From an uncultured Paraglaciecola sp. (GTDB lineage: Bacteria > Pseudomonadota > Gammaproteobacteria > Enterobacterales > Alteromonadaceae): a stretch of DNA of 64,000 bases. The position numbers and the translations under genes are program-made. The stretch spans positions 85,049 to 149,048 of the forward strand of contig CANMKA010000007.1 of assembly GCA_947498355.1 (NCBI GenBank), given 5' to 3'. This document shows, one piece after another, positions 9,794 to 20,748 of the stretch (positions within the stretch are counted from its first letter, which is position 1; the number at the start of each line of letters is the position of its first letter). The notes beneath the pieces are model-generated. The model ran no database searches and had not been told where the DNA came from. It was given only the letters and a program-made list of their open reading frames with translations.

Positions 9794-10735
9794 TTACAAA
9801 ATGTCTGTGAAACGTAAGATGAATAAACCAATGGTAGTCGTAAACATAGACAACAAGGTACTACCCGCAATAATCGCCGCAGACAAATGATGGTCGCCGC
9901 CAATACTGCGAACCATAGGGTAAGCGGCAGCAGCAGTTGGGGCTGCCATCATCACAAACAAGACTCCAAGTTCCACATCTCGCAGTCCGAATACATATCC
10001 CACCACAGTAGCGCCTAAAGGCAATAATACCAATTTAAATGCCATCGCCAGATACAGTAAACGAGAGGCTCTAAACTCTTGCCAACGTATAGCCCCGCCT
10101 ACGCACAACAAGGCTAAAGGCAAGGTCATGTTAGCCAAGTAATCGGCGGTCTCCATTAGCAAATTGGGTATAAAAATTGGAATACTGTTAACCAATATCC
10201 CCAAGACTATGGCGATAGCCAGTGGGTTGGTCAGCACATTCATTCCGATAGCCGCCACAGAGGGAGATTTAGCTTGATGATAATACAAGGTTAAAATGGA
10301 AAAGATATTTACGGGTAAAACAATGATGGCTAAATACATAGAGGTAATAGCTAGCGCCTCTTCACCAAATGCGCTTAGGGACAAGGCTAGCCCGACAATC
10401 GCCAAATTACCACGGCATGCGCCCTGAACAAAGGCTCCCCGAGCGCCTTGAGTGGGAATACGAAAAGCTAAAAAGTGGAGCAGTAAAAATGCCCCACTAG
10501 ACACAAGACTAGCCACCACCAGCAACTTTACAGGTAATACACCTGACAACTGAGTGGTTGCAATATTAACGAATAACAAGCAAGGCAAAGTCACGTTAAA
10601 AACTAGCTTAGAGCCAGTGTTGGCAAACTCGTCCGTTATCCAGCCAATGCGTTTAAGCAGTATGCCCAATAATATGATCAAACTAATCGGTAAGGTGACC
10701 TCAACGGCAAAAATCAGAGAATCAAACATTGGCAT
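9794..10735 (-). CDS. AEC (auxin efflux carrier) family transporter
   Basis: The 313-residue protein is strongly hydrophobic, with about ten predicted membrane segments and the AEC-type arrangement of two five-helix halves. It includes a conserved N-terminal GILLKRIGWI...LVFNVTLPCLLF region and a C-terminal MMAAPTAAAAYPM motif. AEC members of bacteria export or import small organic anions such as malate or malonate; the substrate here is not evident. It lies just downstream of tamB on the same strand (9 bp gap) and may share its transcript. Confidence 0.85.
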   Translation of the reverse strand: MPMFDSLIFAVEVTLPISLIILLGILLKRIGWITDEFANTGSKLVFNVTLPCLLFVNIATTQLSGVLPVKLLVVASLVSSGAFLLLHFLAFRIPTQGARGAFVQGACRGNLAIVGLALSLSAFGEEALAITSMYLAIIVLPVNIFSILTLYYHQAKSPSVAAIGMNVLTNPLAIAIVLGILVNSIPIFIPNLLMETADYLANMTLPLALLCVGGAIRWQEFRASRLLYLAMAFKLVLLPLGATVVGYVFGLRDVELGVLFVMMAAPTAAAAYPMVRSIGGDHHLSAAIIAGSTLLSMFTTTIGLFILRFTDIL

Positions 10736-10744
10736 TAATCCTCT

Positions 10745-13700
10745 TTATTTTTCTGATGTATTGGCACTGTCTGCGCGCAACAGTTTTTGGTTTTGACTGC
10801 CCTCTAAACTAAACTCATAGTACAAATCGATGGCGTTACTCACGCCACTGATCGCCTCTAAATATAGCTTAGGCAACAATTCATAACGGATTGCCACCTC
10901 TGATACTGAATCAAACACCCCTACGCCGTACCTAAGCTTTAACCCCGGCGCGATGGTGCCACTAAGTGACAACTGGGTCTCATCGCCCTGTCCAGAGGTA
11001 TCAAATGCCACATCTTCAAAACCTAGCTTGTTACCCACTTTACTCACTAGGTTTTCACTTTGGCCTAAACCAATAGACAGTAAAGCATTGGTGATAACAG
11101 TATCTTGACTGTCGTCACTCGACTCTCCTATGCCTCTGCCTGTAATCATGTACGACAAACTTTGTTGCTGTTCCATTTCTGGTTCTGAAAAAATAGTAAC
11201 TTTTGGCCTCTCGGCTTCACCTTGTACTCGCAGCCCTGCAATCACTCCATCTTCGGTCAACTTAGGGTCGCGTATTGCCTCTATATCTAAATAAGGTCGG
11301 TCTAGGGTTCCATTAAAGGCAATGTTGCCATCTCGAATCACCAAGTTTTGGCCATTGCCTCGATAACGTCCATTAACCAAATTTAATTCGCCGTTCGCAA
11401 ACATACCTTTAGCATTATTTTCGATACGTAAATCACCACGTAAATCACTGGTTAAACCATAGGCATCCAATTTAACCTCATTGGCTTTTCGTGGGTCGAT
11501 ACTGATCAACACATCCATATTAAAATGCTGCTGAGCGGCCTGCGGCTTGTCTTGCTCTTCAACTAAAATAACATCGTCAGAAGGAGAAACTGAACCAGGG
11601 GGTAACTCTCGTATTTTTACTCTGGCATAAGGCAAAGTTACAGTACCTGTAACATCAATATTTTCAGGTGCAAAGGCGACCTTTATATCGGGTGAAATCT
11701 TAGCCTTCACTATATCTTCGTAATCCATTTCAAGGTCTTGGCCTTGTATATGCAATTTACCTTTGAGCTCAGGCAACCAGCTGATGTCTCCCGACAATTT
11801 CCCATAACCTTGTCCAAAGCGGTACTGGCCATCAAAATCGGCCACTTGCCCTCTTAACGTAATGGTTTGACTGACTTCGTTTAGAGATATAGGTATACCA
11901 TCACCAGCGAACGCCCCATCAAGTAAACTCAACTGTCCAGTCACCTGAGGCTGTTGCAAAGTACCATTAAGTTGGCCTTGTCCTTTGAGCTTCCCTTTTA
12001 GCTTATCTAATTGAGGAACTAAGGTTTCAAACTCAGAAAAATCAATACCCGACAAGGCAAAGCTACCCTGTATGGGCTGATTGAGATCTTGAGTTAGCAG
12101 TTCACTGCTAGCACTCAATGCCAATGCGACTTCACCTAATACACTGTCAACAATACTAAGTTTAGTGTTCAGGTTTTGCTGGTCGGCAGATCCAGTTAAC
12201 TCAAATTCAGATAAGTTGGATGTAACCCCCTGATCGCCCCCTACTTTAAGGATGCTAGGTGTTAATCCGAGTTCGAAGGTTAAGACGGGACCATTGGCTT
12301 GACTCCATTCACCTTGCGTAGCTATATCAAGGCGTGAATCTGTCTCGATACTGGGTATATCCAAGGACAATTTAGCCAATAAATTGGTCCAATCGTACTC
12401 ATCTAAGACAAGTTGCCATTTTGCCTGTTGTTCGGCAAAAGATAACTCATTGATACATAAACTTCCGTTTTCATCTTGCCAGCAATGGGCGCCAATTAGG
12501 TAAGATTGTTCAGACCAATTCGCCTGAATATCAAATGGCGCATCTAAAACCAAATCAGAAAATCGGCTAGAAATATTTGCCGATTGCCATTGTCCTTGCC
12601 ACCCTTTAAGAGACAATTGACCGTCAATAACCAATTGTAAATCAAGCTGGTTACCCGTTGCGTTAACTTGCAATTGATGAGACTGGGCGTCACCCGACAC
12701 CTTTAAATTACCCTGACTAATCTGCTGCCCGGCTATTACTATGTCAGACACAGATAAGTCTAATCCCACTGGCTTGGCATCATCCCAAGTGAGATCACCA
12801 TCTGCGCCCACTTGCGCAATATCGATATCAGCAATAGACAACTTTTGCCCACGAACCTGATAATTTAACTGAGGGTTTTCTAAGGTGCCACCTAGCCGCC
12901 CCTCTAGATTCACCTCTCCTGCAACATTGGGCACAGTTTGACTGACGTCTGGGGCAATCAATGCAAAATCAAAGCTAAGGTTGTTTTCGCTGTCTAACGT
13001 GCCATCTAGGGTTAAACTATTATCTGCACTATTTAACGACAAACCGTCGACCCTAATCCCTTTGACTTGATCGTAAAATGCCTTACCAACAACTGACAAA
13101 GGATAACCTTGCCATTGACCATCAATAGCAATTTGACTCAGATCTGAACGCCACACGCCTTGCTGATTATTCACTGCTAATCGCAGGTCGCCGTTTAATT
13201 TAGCGGGGTATCCAGTTGCAAGTTTGGCCAAATCAATTTTTTCGATGCGAGTATGGCCTTGCCAATCTAAATGCTTAGTCACCTCTAGTTGCCCTTGGCT
13301 ACTGATTTTGCCACCCAAAGTCGCAACGACTAGCTCTGATAGATTTACCTGTTTTTGCTGTTCGAACCACGCTCCTTTACCTTCTAAGCTAATTTGGTTT
13401 TCAGGCAAAGTGTCGCCACTTACAGAACTACGCATACTTAGGGCAAAATCAGTAAGATCCCCTTTGACCGATACCTCTCCACTTTGCGAGCGGATTTGAG
13501 GGTCTAACAAAGGCCAGCCTAACGCTTGCCAACTCACTGATAAATTCAAAGGTAGACGGGGATTAGACAACTCAGCTTGCAGTTCAGTACGAGTAGTCAC
13601 TAAGCCAGTACTGGTAATGAGCGCATTAAGGCCATCTATATCTCCCTTAGACACTAGGCTTGCCTGCACGCTGTTAGTGGCATCGAATTCAAAATCACCA

Positions 13701-14602
13701 TTAATGACCAAATCATGGGCTAACTTACCGGCTAACCCGATATCTCCCTGCACTGATAGCTCACCATTTGCATGAACAAGTTCAAGCTCTTGTATGGTTA
13801 AACGTTGACTGTCACCTTGCATTTTTAGGCTAATTTTTGGAATACGCTGCAAAGGCTGTTCAGCCAACAACACAGAGCTATCGGTCAACAAAAATTGCTT
13901 AATATCAAAATGCAATGGCAATACAACAGGCAAAGACTGGATGGCCTGATATTCAAATTGACTGAAGTCAAATGCTTGTGAATTTTGAGGTTTGGCAGCC
14001 GCTACTGCTGTACCATCATTAGCAAAGGTATTAACCGACAAACCGGCTAGTTGAAACGTATCTACCACCAAACGTTGGTCAAACTTAAGCTGGATATCAA
14101 ATGTATCCCACCTTAGCTTTATTACATCAGGCACTAAAATATCGGCCTGATGAATAGATACTTTGTTGACTATGAGAGGCACAGGCATAGTGATTAATGC
14201 AGGAGCCGAGCTAGGCTCACTTTTTTCACTTTCTGAAGGAGGAAGCTGTACGTTAAGACGCGTTATTTCAAGATATTCCACACAGACATTTGCAGAAAAC
14301 ACACACCTAAAAGACAAATCTAATGTTAAGTCATGGATATGAATAACAGTGTCATCTTGTTGCCAGCGAATTGACGGCAACACTAAGTCAGAGAAAATGC
14401 CTCCTTGTTGGTATTCTATATCAAGTGCATCGACACTAGACGAGGCAACCCATACAGAAAAGCGGGTTCCCCAAGGGCTTAGAATAAACGTTAGCAACAA
14501 TAGCAATATGCCTAAGGTATAGAGTACAGGTTTGAGTACTTTTAATGCTCTACTTTTTGGCTGAACAGTTGGTACTTGGTTTTCAGTGTCGGTTTGGCTC
14601 AT
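10745..14602 (-). CDS. tamB: Translocation and assembly module subunit TamB
   Basis: TamB is a very long inner-membrane-anchored periplasmic protein that works with TamA in outer-membrane biogenesis and probably in phospholipid transfer between membranes. The 1285-residue product has one N-terminal membrane anchor (about residues 25-45), a long beta-rich repeat region, and the conserved C-terminal DUF490/TamB domain (about the last 330 residues, with DLRGDLRIENN and the MITGRGIGESS segment). The ATG at 14602 overlaps the tamA TGA as ATGA, so translation is coupled to tamA. A longer in-frame start at 14635 lies inside tamA and is unlikely. Confidence 0.93.
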   Translation of the reverse strand: MSQTDTENQVPTVQPKSRALKVLKPVLYTLGILLLLLTFILSPWGTRFSVWVASSSVDALDIEYQQGGIFSDLVLPSIRWQQDDTVIHIHDLTLDLSFRCVFSANVCVEYLEITRLNVQLPPSESEKSEPSSAPALITMPVPLIVNKVSIHQADILVPDVIKLRWDTFDIQLKFDQRLVVDTFQLAGLSVNTFANDGTAVAAAKPQNSQAFDFSQFEYQAIQSLPVVLPLHFDIKQFLLTDSSVLLAEQPLQRIPKISLKMQGDSQRLTIQELELVHANGELSVQGDIGLAGKLAHDLVINGDFEFDATNSVQASLVSKGDIDGLNALITSTGLVTTRTELQAELSNPRLPLNLSVSWQALGWPLLDPQIRSQSGEVSVKGDLTDFALSMRSSVSGDTLPENQISLEGKGAWFEQQKQVNLSELVVATLGGKISSQGQLEVTKHLDWQGHTRIEKIDLAKLATGYPAKLNGDLRLAVNNQQGVWRSDLSQIAIDGQWQGYPLSVVGKAFYDQVKGIRVDGLSLNSADNSLTLDGTLDSENNLSFDFALIAPDVSQTVPNVAGEVNLEGRLGGTLENPQLNYQVRGQKLSIADIDIAQVGADGDLTWDDAKPVGLDLSVSDIVIAGQQISQGNLKVSGDAQSHQLQVNATGNQLDLQLVIDGQLSLKGWQGQWQSANISSRFSDLVLDAPFDIQANWSEQSYLIGAHCWQDENGSLCINELSFAEQQAKWQLVLDEYDWTNLLAKLSLDIPSIETDSRLDIATQGEWSQANGPVLTFELGLTPSILKVGGDQGVTSNLSEFELTGSADQQNLNTKLSIVDSVLGEVALALSASSELLTQDLNQPIQGSFALSGIDFSEFETLVPQLDKLKGKLKGQGQLNGTLQQPQVTGQLSLLDGAFAGDGIPISLNEVSQTITLRGQVADFDGQYRFGQGYGKLSGDISWLPELKGKLHIQGQDLEMDYEDIVKAKISPDIKVAFAPENIDVTGTVTLPYARVKIRELPPGSVSPSDDVILVEEQDKPQAAQQHFNMDVLISIDPRKANEVKLDAYGLTSDLRGDLRIENNAKGMFANGELNLVNGRYRGNGQNLVIRDGNIAFNGTLDRPYLDIEAIRDPKLTEDGVIAGLRVQGEAERPKVTIFSEPEMEQQQSLSYMITGRGIGESSDDSQDTVITNALLSIGLGQSENLVSKVGNKLGFEDVAFDTSGQGDETQLSLSGTIAPGLKLRYGVGVFDSVSEVAIRYELLPKLYLEAISGVSNAIDLYYEFSLEGSQNQKLLRADSANTSEK

Positions 14603-16359
14603 AATGCAGGCCCCATAGAAAAGTGGATCCGCCAATTCGACTCGAAGTCACTGTTGCCGCGGGCAACATACAGACGTATTGGACCAAAAGGTGATACCCA
14701 AATTGCACCTAGGCCCACCCCAGTGGCTAAGTCCTGTGCAAATTTGTCGGATGCATTGCCTATGTCTACAAACGCCGCCCCTCGCCAACTTTGCATAAAT
14801 GGATAACTATATTCAAAATTAGCCACAGCTAAGAATTGCCCTCCGATAAGGCGAGCCTCGCCATTCTCGTCTACTTCTGATGGTGCTAAGGTTTGATAAG
14901 CAAAGCCCCGCACGCTGCGATCACCCCCAGCGAAGTAACGCAAACTCGAAGGGACTTGACCAAAATCGTTAGTCGATATTGCCCCTAGTTTTGCGCCAAA
15001 TAAAAACCTATGTTGATCGATACTACGCAACCATTTAGATTGAGCCGTAATTCGAACTAAATTAATATCGGACAGCAAACTATCTGAGGCCAATTCTGTT
15101 GTGATAGATTGCCTGTCACCCCAATAAACATCTATGCCTCCTTTAGTACGAAACCGACTCAAGGTAGCGCCGGGTATGACTAAGCGTGTGGTTTGTTGGG
15201 GTTCGAACCCTTGGGTAAACTGTTCTTGTTCGTATTTTATAAAAGCCAAGCGCTTCCAATCTGACTGTTCCAGTACCCATTGACGGCTTGCTGACACCGA
15301 CAATTTATCACTTTGAGTATCATTATTGTTCTGAGCCTGATATCCCACTCGAAAACTCGCATAATTATTCACGGGATCGTCAATTGGAATACGGTAATCA
15401 AAAGACGCATATTGCTCAGGCGCAGAGACAAACACTTCTGCGCCAACTGAGTGCCCCTTACTGTTAACCCAAGGTCTGCGCCATTTTCCATTTAATCGAG
15501 GCCCCTCATCAGAGGATACCCCCACGCCAACATCAAAATTATCTCTGGGTTTATGGGTTAATAGCACCTGAACAGGCACCCTATAGTTTTGGCTTTTATC
15601 AACCAAAGGTCGAACGATGACATTGCGAAAATATTGGGTTAGCTTGAGGCGTTGATTGAACAAACCCAACTTGCCGGCTTGGTAAGGCTCCCCAACTTTG
15701 AATGGCACCAATTCTTCGGCTAAATATTGAGCCCGAGTATCACGGCCAAATTGAAGCTCACCAAACCGATAACGTTTGCCACTAGACACGTGCACAGTAA
15801 CGTCTGCCGCTTTAAGGCTCTGATACACCTCGATACTCGCTCGCTCAAAACTAAAATCGAAATAGCCCAAGGACAAAGCCAAACTTTGCAATTGATTTTT
15901 CAATTGCTGGTAGTCTGGGTGCCGCAAGGGACTCCCCTCTTTTAGCTGGGTTTCAGAGAGTAGGGTTTGCAATCCCACTTCTTTTTCGCCTTCGCCAGTC
16001 ACCTTCAGAGATAAACGCCTTATTTTCGTCACTGGCCCTAGCGTTATGTGCATATTCCATGTCTTAGTTAAATCTTTACCCTTTGGTGGCTGGATATCGG
16101 CCTGTAGATGATAAAACCCGTACACTTGGGCTGCCTTTTGCGCTTTCTCGAGCATACGTTGCTTGAATTCGTCCATATTACTCGAGGACTTAGGCACGCC
16201 TAACGACGATACCATGACGGATACGTTGTCTTCGACTTCGCTATTGTCTATGCCTTTAATCTTTACGTCTAACGCTAAAGCGGGCTGAACCGCCAAACAC
16301 AACAGGACACATAAAATTTTTACGGAAGAAGAAATAGTTGAAAACAAAAAAGAACTCAC
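14599..16359 (-). CDS. tamA: Translocation and assembly module subunit TamA (Omp85 family)
   Basis: TamA is an Omp85-family outer-membrane barrel that partners TamB. The 586-residue product has a Sec signal (ending at PALALD), three POTRA domains (about 30-275) and a 16-strand barrel. The barrel includes the family motif DRSVRGFAYQ that plugs the lumen in Omp85 proteins, and the C-terminal FSMGPAL strand. It is first in a two-gene operon with tamB, joined by a 4-bp stop-start overlap. Confidence 0.93.
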   Translation of the reverse strand: MSSFLFSTISSSVKILCVLLCLAVQPALALDVKIKGIDNSEVEDNVSVMVSSLGVPKSSSNMDEFKQRMLEKAQKAAQVYGFYHLQADIQPPKGKDLTKTWNMHITLGPVTKIRRLSLKVTGEGEKEVGLQTLLSETQLKEGSPLRHPDYQQLKNQLQSLALSLGYFDFSFERASIEVYQSLKAADVTVHVSSGKRYRFGELQFGRDTRAQYLAEELVPFKVGEPYQAGKLGLFNQRLKLTQYFRNVIVRPLVDKSQNYRVPVQVLLTHKPRDNFDVGVGVSSDEGPRLNGKWRRPWVNSKGHSVGAEVFVSAPEQYASFDYRIPIDDPVNNYASFRVGYQAQNNNDTQSDKLSVSASRQWVLEQSDWKRLAFIKYEQEQFTQGFEPQQTTRLVIPGATLSRFRTKGGIDVYWGDRQSITTELASDSLLSDINLVRITAQSKWLRSIDQHRFLFGAKLGAISTNDFGQVPSSLRYFAGGDRSVRGFAYQTLAPSEVDENGEARLIGGQFLAVANFEYSYPFMQSWRGAAFVDIGNASDKFAQDLATGVGLGAIWVSPFGPIRLYVARGNSDFESNWRIHFSMGPAL

Positions 16360-16597
16360 TAACTTTCAAATTGAAAGAATTAAAGGCAGATAATTAGAGT
16401 TGCGTATAATACCGTATTTGCTCAGGTGATTGAAATCAGTAAGCCACTCAAACGAAAACAACATAAAGTTAAACAATAAGTTGAGGCTACTTAGGGTACG
16501 CCCTAGTTAAACTTAACCTCTAACTAGTTTGCTATTAAGTGCTTGGTGATGAACAACAAATGTTTTACTCTAGCGAAAACATTAAGGACAGTATTAG

Positions 16598-17359
16598 ATG
16601 CAAAGCTCCCTTTCCTCCCCTGTGTGTATTGTTACTGGCGGTAGCTTAGGCATAGGCGCAGCAGTTTGCGAAAAATTTGCCCGTAACGGCTACGCGGTGA
16701 TAAACCTCGATATTCAGCCAGCTCCCTCTCTCAACACAGAATTGCCGATTGAATGGATAGCATGTGATATGACCAATGGTCACCAAGTTAAAGACGCTAT
16801 TGACCAAGTTACTGTGCAATACGGTCGAATCGATGCATTAATCTCAAATGCTGGTAAACATTACTCAGGGACGATAGAAGATACCAGCGATGAAGATTTT
16901 GATGCCCTATTCAACCTTAACGTAAAGGGGGCAATGACTGCCACTAAAGCAGTACTCCCTCAAATGAAATTGCAACGACAAGGTGTCATTTTATTTATGT
17001 CATCAGAGCAGGCGTTAGTCGCTAAACCTAATTCTTTTGCTTACAACCTGTCGAAAACGGCTCTCGCGTCTTTGGCCAAAACGACGGCACTGGATTACGC
17101 CAGTTATGGGATCCGCTCAAACGCAGTGTGCCCTGGAACCGTAGAAACACCCCTGTATCACAATGCAATAGACAGATATGTTGAGAGATCTGGAGCAAAT
17201 GAGGCTGATGTGCATGCATCCGAAGCAGCGCTTCAGCCCCTTGGTCGACTCGCTCAACCCCAAGAGGTTGCGGCATTATGTTATTTTTTGGCCAGTGACG
17301 ACGCTAAATTTATTACTGGCAGTCTGCAAGTGATTGATGGCGGCTACACCACACAATAA
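16598..17359 (+). CDS. Short-chain dehydrogenase/reductase, possibly of sugar-acid catabolism
   Basis: The 253-residue protein is a classical SDR. It has the NAD(P)-binding TGGSLGIG (13-20), NAG (84-86), a catalytic Ser at 135 or 136, and the YNLSK motif with Y149 and K153. The PG motif (CPGTVETPL) and C-terminal ITGSLQVIDGGY are normal. It sits 21 bp before a fuconolactonase-like gene. SDRs in that context are often L-fucose or 2-keto-3-deoxy-L-fuconate dehydrogenases, but no other fucose genes are near. The exact substrate is therefore an inference. Confidence 0.8.
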   Translation: MQSSLSSPVCIVTGGSLGIGAAVCEKFARNGYAVINLDIQPAPSLNTELPIEWIACDMTNGHQVKDAIDQVTVQYGRIDALISNAGKHYSGTIEDTSDEDFDALFNLNVKGAMTATKAVLPQMKLQRQGVILFMSSEQALVAKPNSFAYNLSKTALASLAKTTALDYASYGIRSNAVCPGTVETPLYHNAIDRYVERSGANEADVHASEAALQPLGRLAQPQEVAALCYFLASDDAKFITGSLQVIDGGYTTQ

Positions 17360-17380
17360 TCTGACTGGCTTAGATGAACC

Positions 17381-18253
17381 ATGACCACACGTTCGCCAAT
17401 TATTGATCCACATGTGCACTTCTTCTATTTGGCTGAGGGCGACTACCACTGGCTAAAGCCAGAAAACCCTCCCCACTGGAAAAATAAAAACATTTTGAAT
17501 CAGAGAATTACTGACTGTAATTTAACCCTTGGTGCCAATCACACCTTGCAAGGCCTAGTGCATATCGAAGCGGGATTTGATAACCAAAGGCCTTGGCGCG
17601 AAATAGATCACCTCGAACACAATTGCCAGATACGTTTTAAAAGCGTGGCCTACGCTAACTTACAATCAGAATCTTTTAAACAAGATATTCAACAATTACT
17701 GCAACGTCCTAGTGTGGTTGGGGTGAGGCACATACTCGACCAAGATGCTGCAAGTATACTGTCCGACCCTAAATGCCTCGCACACCTGAAATACTTAGCC
17801 AATTGCGGGTTATCGTTTGATGCACAACTGAATATTACCGAGCCTGATGCATTTAACGCACTTTGCCAATGTGCAGCGCATATCCCTCAATTGAAACTAC
17901 TCATTAATCACGGCGGATGGCCACCCCCTGCGGTATCAATGCCTAGTTACGCTAATTGGTGCCAGAACCTGAAAAAACTGTCGAATTATCCCAATATTGC
18001 GATGAAAATGTCTGGGTGGGAGATGCAAAATAAGCAATGGTCTATTGCAGATATGACAAAAACAGTCACAGATGCGCTAGATTTACTAGGCGAAAATCGC
18101 GTAATGCTAGCCAGTAACTTTCCGGTATCAAACTTAAGCTTACCCTATGCTGAACTATGGCAACGCTATCAAAGCCTTGAACAACGAGTGTCACCTTTAG
18201 TTTATAGAAAACTCACCAATCTTAATGCCATTACTTGGTATCAGTTCAATTGA
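17381..18253 (+). CDS. Amidohydrolase family 2 protein, L-fuconolactonase-like
   Basis: The 290-residue TIM-barrel metal hydrolase begins with the IIDPHVHFF strand carrying H11 and H13, has the LLINHGGWPPP metal-site His region about residue 185, and ends with a MLASNFPVS segment whose position corresponds to the usual GSDWP Asp motif. The last segment has N in place of the family's usual Asp-Trp pair, an oddity. Family members hydrolyse sugar-acid lactones (L-fucono- or L-rhamnono-lactone). It follows the SDR gene by 21 bp on the same strand, consistent with a two-step oxidation and lactone-opening pair. Substrate not proven. Confidence 0.75.
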   Translation: MTTRSPIIDPHVHFFYLAEGDYHWLKPENPPHWKNKNILNQRITDCNLTLGANHTLQGLVHIEAGFDNQRPWREIDHLEHNCQIRFKSVAYANLQSESFKQDIQQLLQRPSVVGVRHILDQDAASILSDPKCLAHLKYLANCGLSFDAQLNITEPDAFNALCQCAAHIPQLKLLINHGGWPPPAVSMPSYANWCQNLKKLSNYPNIAMKMSGWEMQNKQWSIADMTKTVTDALDLLGENRVMLASNFPVSNLSLPYAELWQRYQSLEQRVSPLVYRKLTNLNAITWYQFN

Positions 18254-18321
18254 AGCCGTAAAACAAACAATCAGATAACAATGTCTGAATGCGACTGGCG
18301 TCATAGCGCAGAGTCCATTAG

Positions 18322-19478
<1,157 letters not shown>

Positions 19479-19479
<1 letters not shown>

Positions 19480-20351
19480 TGCAACAACAAACTGAATTAG
19501 CAGAGCTAAGTGCCAATAAGTGCTTTGGCGGCTGGCAAAAAAGGTTCAGCCACAAATCTGAGGTACTAAATTGCGAAATGCAATTTAGTGTATTTATACC
19601 GCCTAGTCAGCCAGATACTAAGCTCCCCGCCCTATATTGGCTTAGTGGTTTAACCTGCAACGATGAAAACTTTGTCATTAAAGCAGGCGCACAACGTGTT
19701 GCCGCAGAACTAGGCATAATGTTGATTGTGCCAGATACCAGCCCAAGGGGCGAACATGTCCCTGACGCTGCTGATGGTGCCTACGATCTAGGATTGGGCG
19801 CTGGCTTTTACGTCAATGCAACACAAGAGCCTTGGAAAAAACATTATCAAATGTATGACTACATAGTCGATGAGTTGCCTGAATTAATTAAAAAAGAATT
19901 CAGAGTACAAGATAAAGCGGCTATATCTGGGCACTCAATGGGCGGCCATGGCGCGTTGACGATTGCATTGTCGAATATGAAACGTTACAGCTCAGTGTCG
20001 GCTTTTGCACCAATTGTGAACCCGAGTGAATGTCATTGGGGCCAAAAAGCCTTTACCCACTACCTAGGCGAAGATAAAAATTTATGGACCGACTACGATA
20101 GTTGCGCCTTAATGCGCCAACAAGGTCAATTTTTGCATATTCCTATGTTGGTTGATCAAGGTCTTGATGATAACTTTTTTCATACTCAAAAATTGTCTAA
20201 ACCTCTCGAAGACGTAGCGAAGGAAATTGGATACCAAGCAGAGTTTAGATATCACTCTGGTTATGACCATAGCTATTTTTTTATTGCTAGTCTCATCGAA
20301 CAGCATTTACGCTTTCATGCTAAACACCTTGGTATTGATACCCAAGCCTAA
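19479..20351 (+). CDS. fghA: S-formylglutathione hydrolase
   Basis: FghA hydrolyses S-formylglutathione to formate and glutathione, the second step of glutathione-dependent formaldehyde detoxification. The 290-residue alpha/beta-hydrolase (esterase D family) shows the nucleophile elbow GHSMGGHG with S153, a catalytic Asp in [10 protein letters not shown] and the catalytic His in SGYDHSYFF. Its ATG shares a base with the adhC stop, which argues for translational coupling and a shared role. Confidence 0.95.
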
Positions 20352-20748
20352 ATCGTAAAACACCGCTTTTATGTTACACCCAACTAAAAGCGGTCAATCT
20401 CATCACACCTCAAGTTTCGTGTAAGTTAACTCCAATAGTCTAAACGATTGACTAATTGGCGAGAGTCAAAACTGACTTAATCGAAGATTACCCTTGAAGG
20501 TTGAGTGGGCTCATTCATGAAGTATAAATGTAAACCAATCACATTTGGTGTTGTCTATAAGACCCCCTAGCAATATCCCCCTTAAGCCTTTGTCTTATAT
20601 ATAAAAACCCTTAATCTTTTGCCCTAAAACTAGTTAGGTGTTCATTATTTTTTACAGATAATTAAACATATTTGTTAAAAACTTTGATCTTTATTTTCGT
20701 TAAGACTATATTAATCAACAACTGGTCAGATGAGTGGATATCAAGATT
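20352..20748. other. Gene-free stretch between fghA and fadE
   Basis: No ORF is supported in these 397 bp. Just after fghA an inverted repeat with 10-base arms (ACCGCTTTTA at 20362-20371, TAAAAGCGGT at 20385-20394) could form a hairpin, but no T-run follows. The right part is AT-rich and holds the predicted fadE promoter and operator, listed separately. Confidence 0.6.
20684..20736 (+). promoter_or_regulatory. Predicted fadE promoter with FadR-like operator at the transcription start
   Basis: A -35 TTGATC (20684-20689) and -10 TATATT (20707-20712) are separated by 17 bp, putting the start near 20719. The 17-mer AACTGGTCAGATGAGTG (20720-20736) begins there and ends 12 bp before the fadE ATG. 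Its left half AACTGGTC-N-GA matches the FadR operator pattern known from E. coli. Binding there would block transcription of fadE, the expected FadR target. The assignment is inferred, not tested. Confidence 0.55.

Noticed and set aside
20362..20394. 10-base inverted repeat after fghA as a terminator
   Set aside because: The stem is good but there is no T-run, so I noted it only as part of the gene-free stretch.
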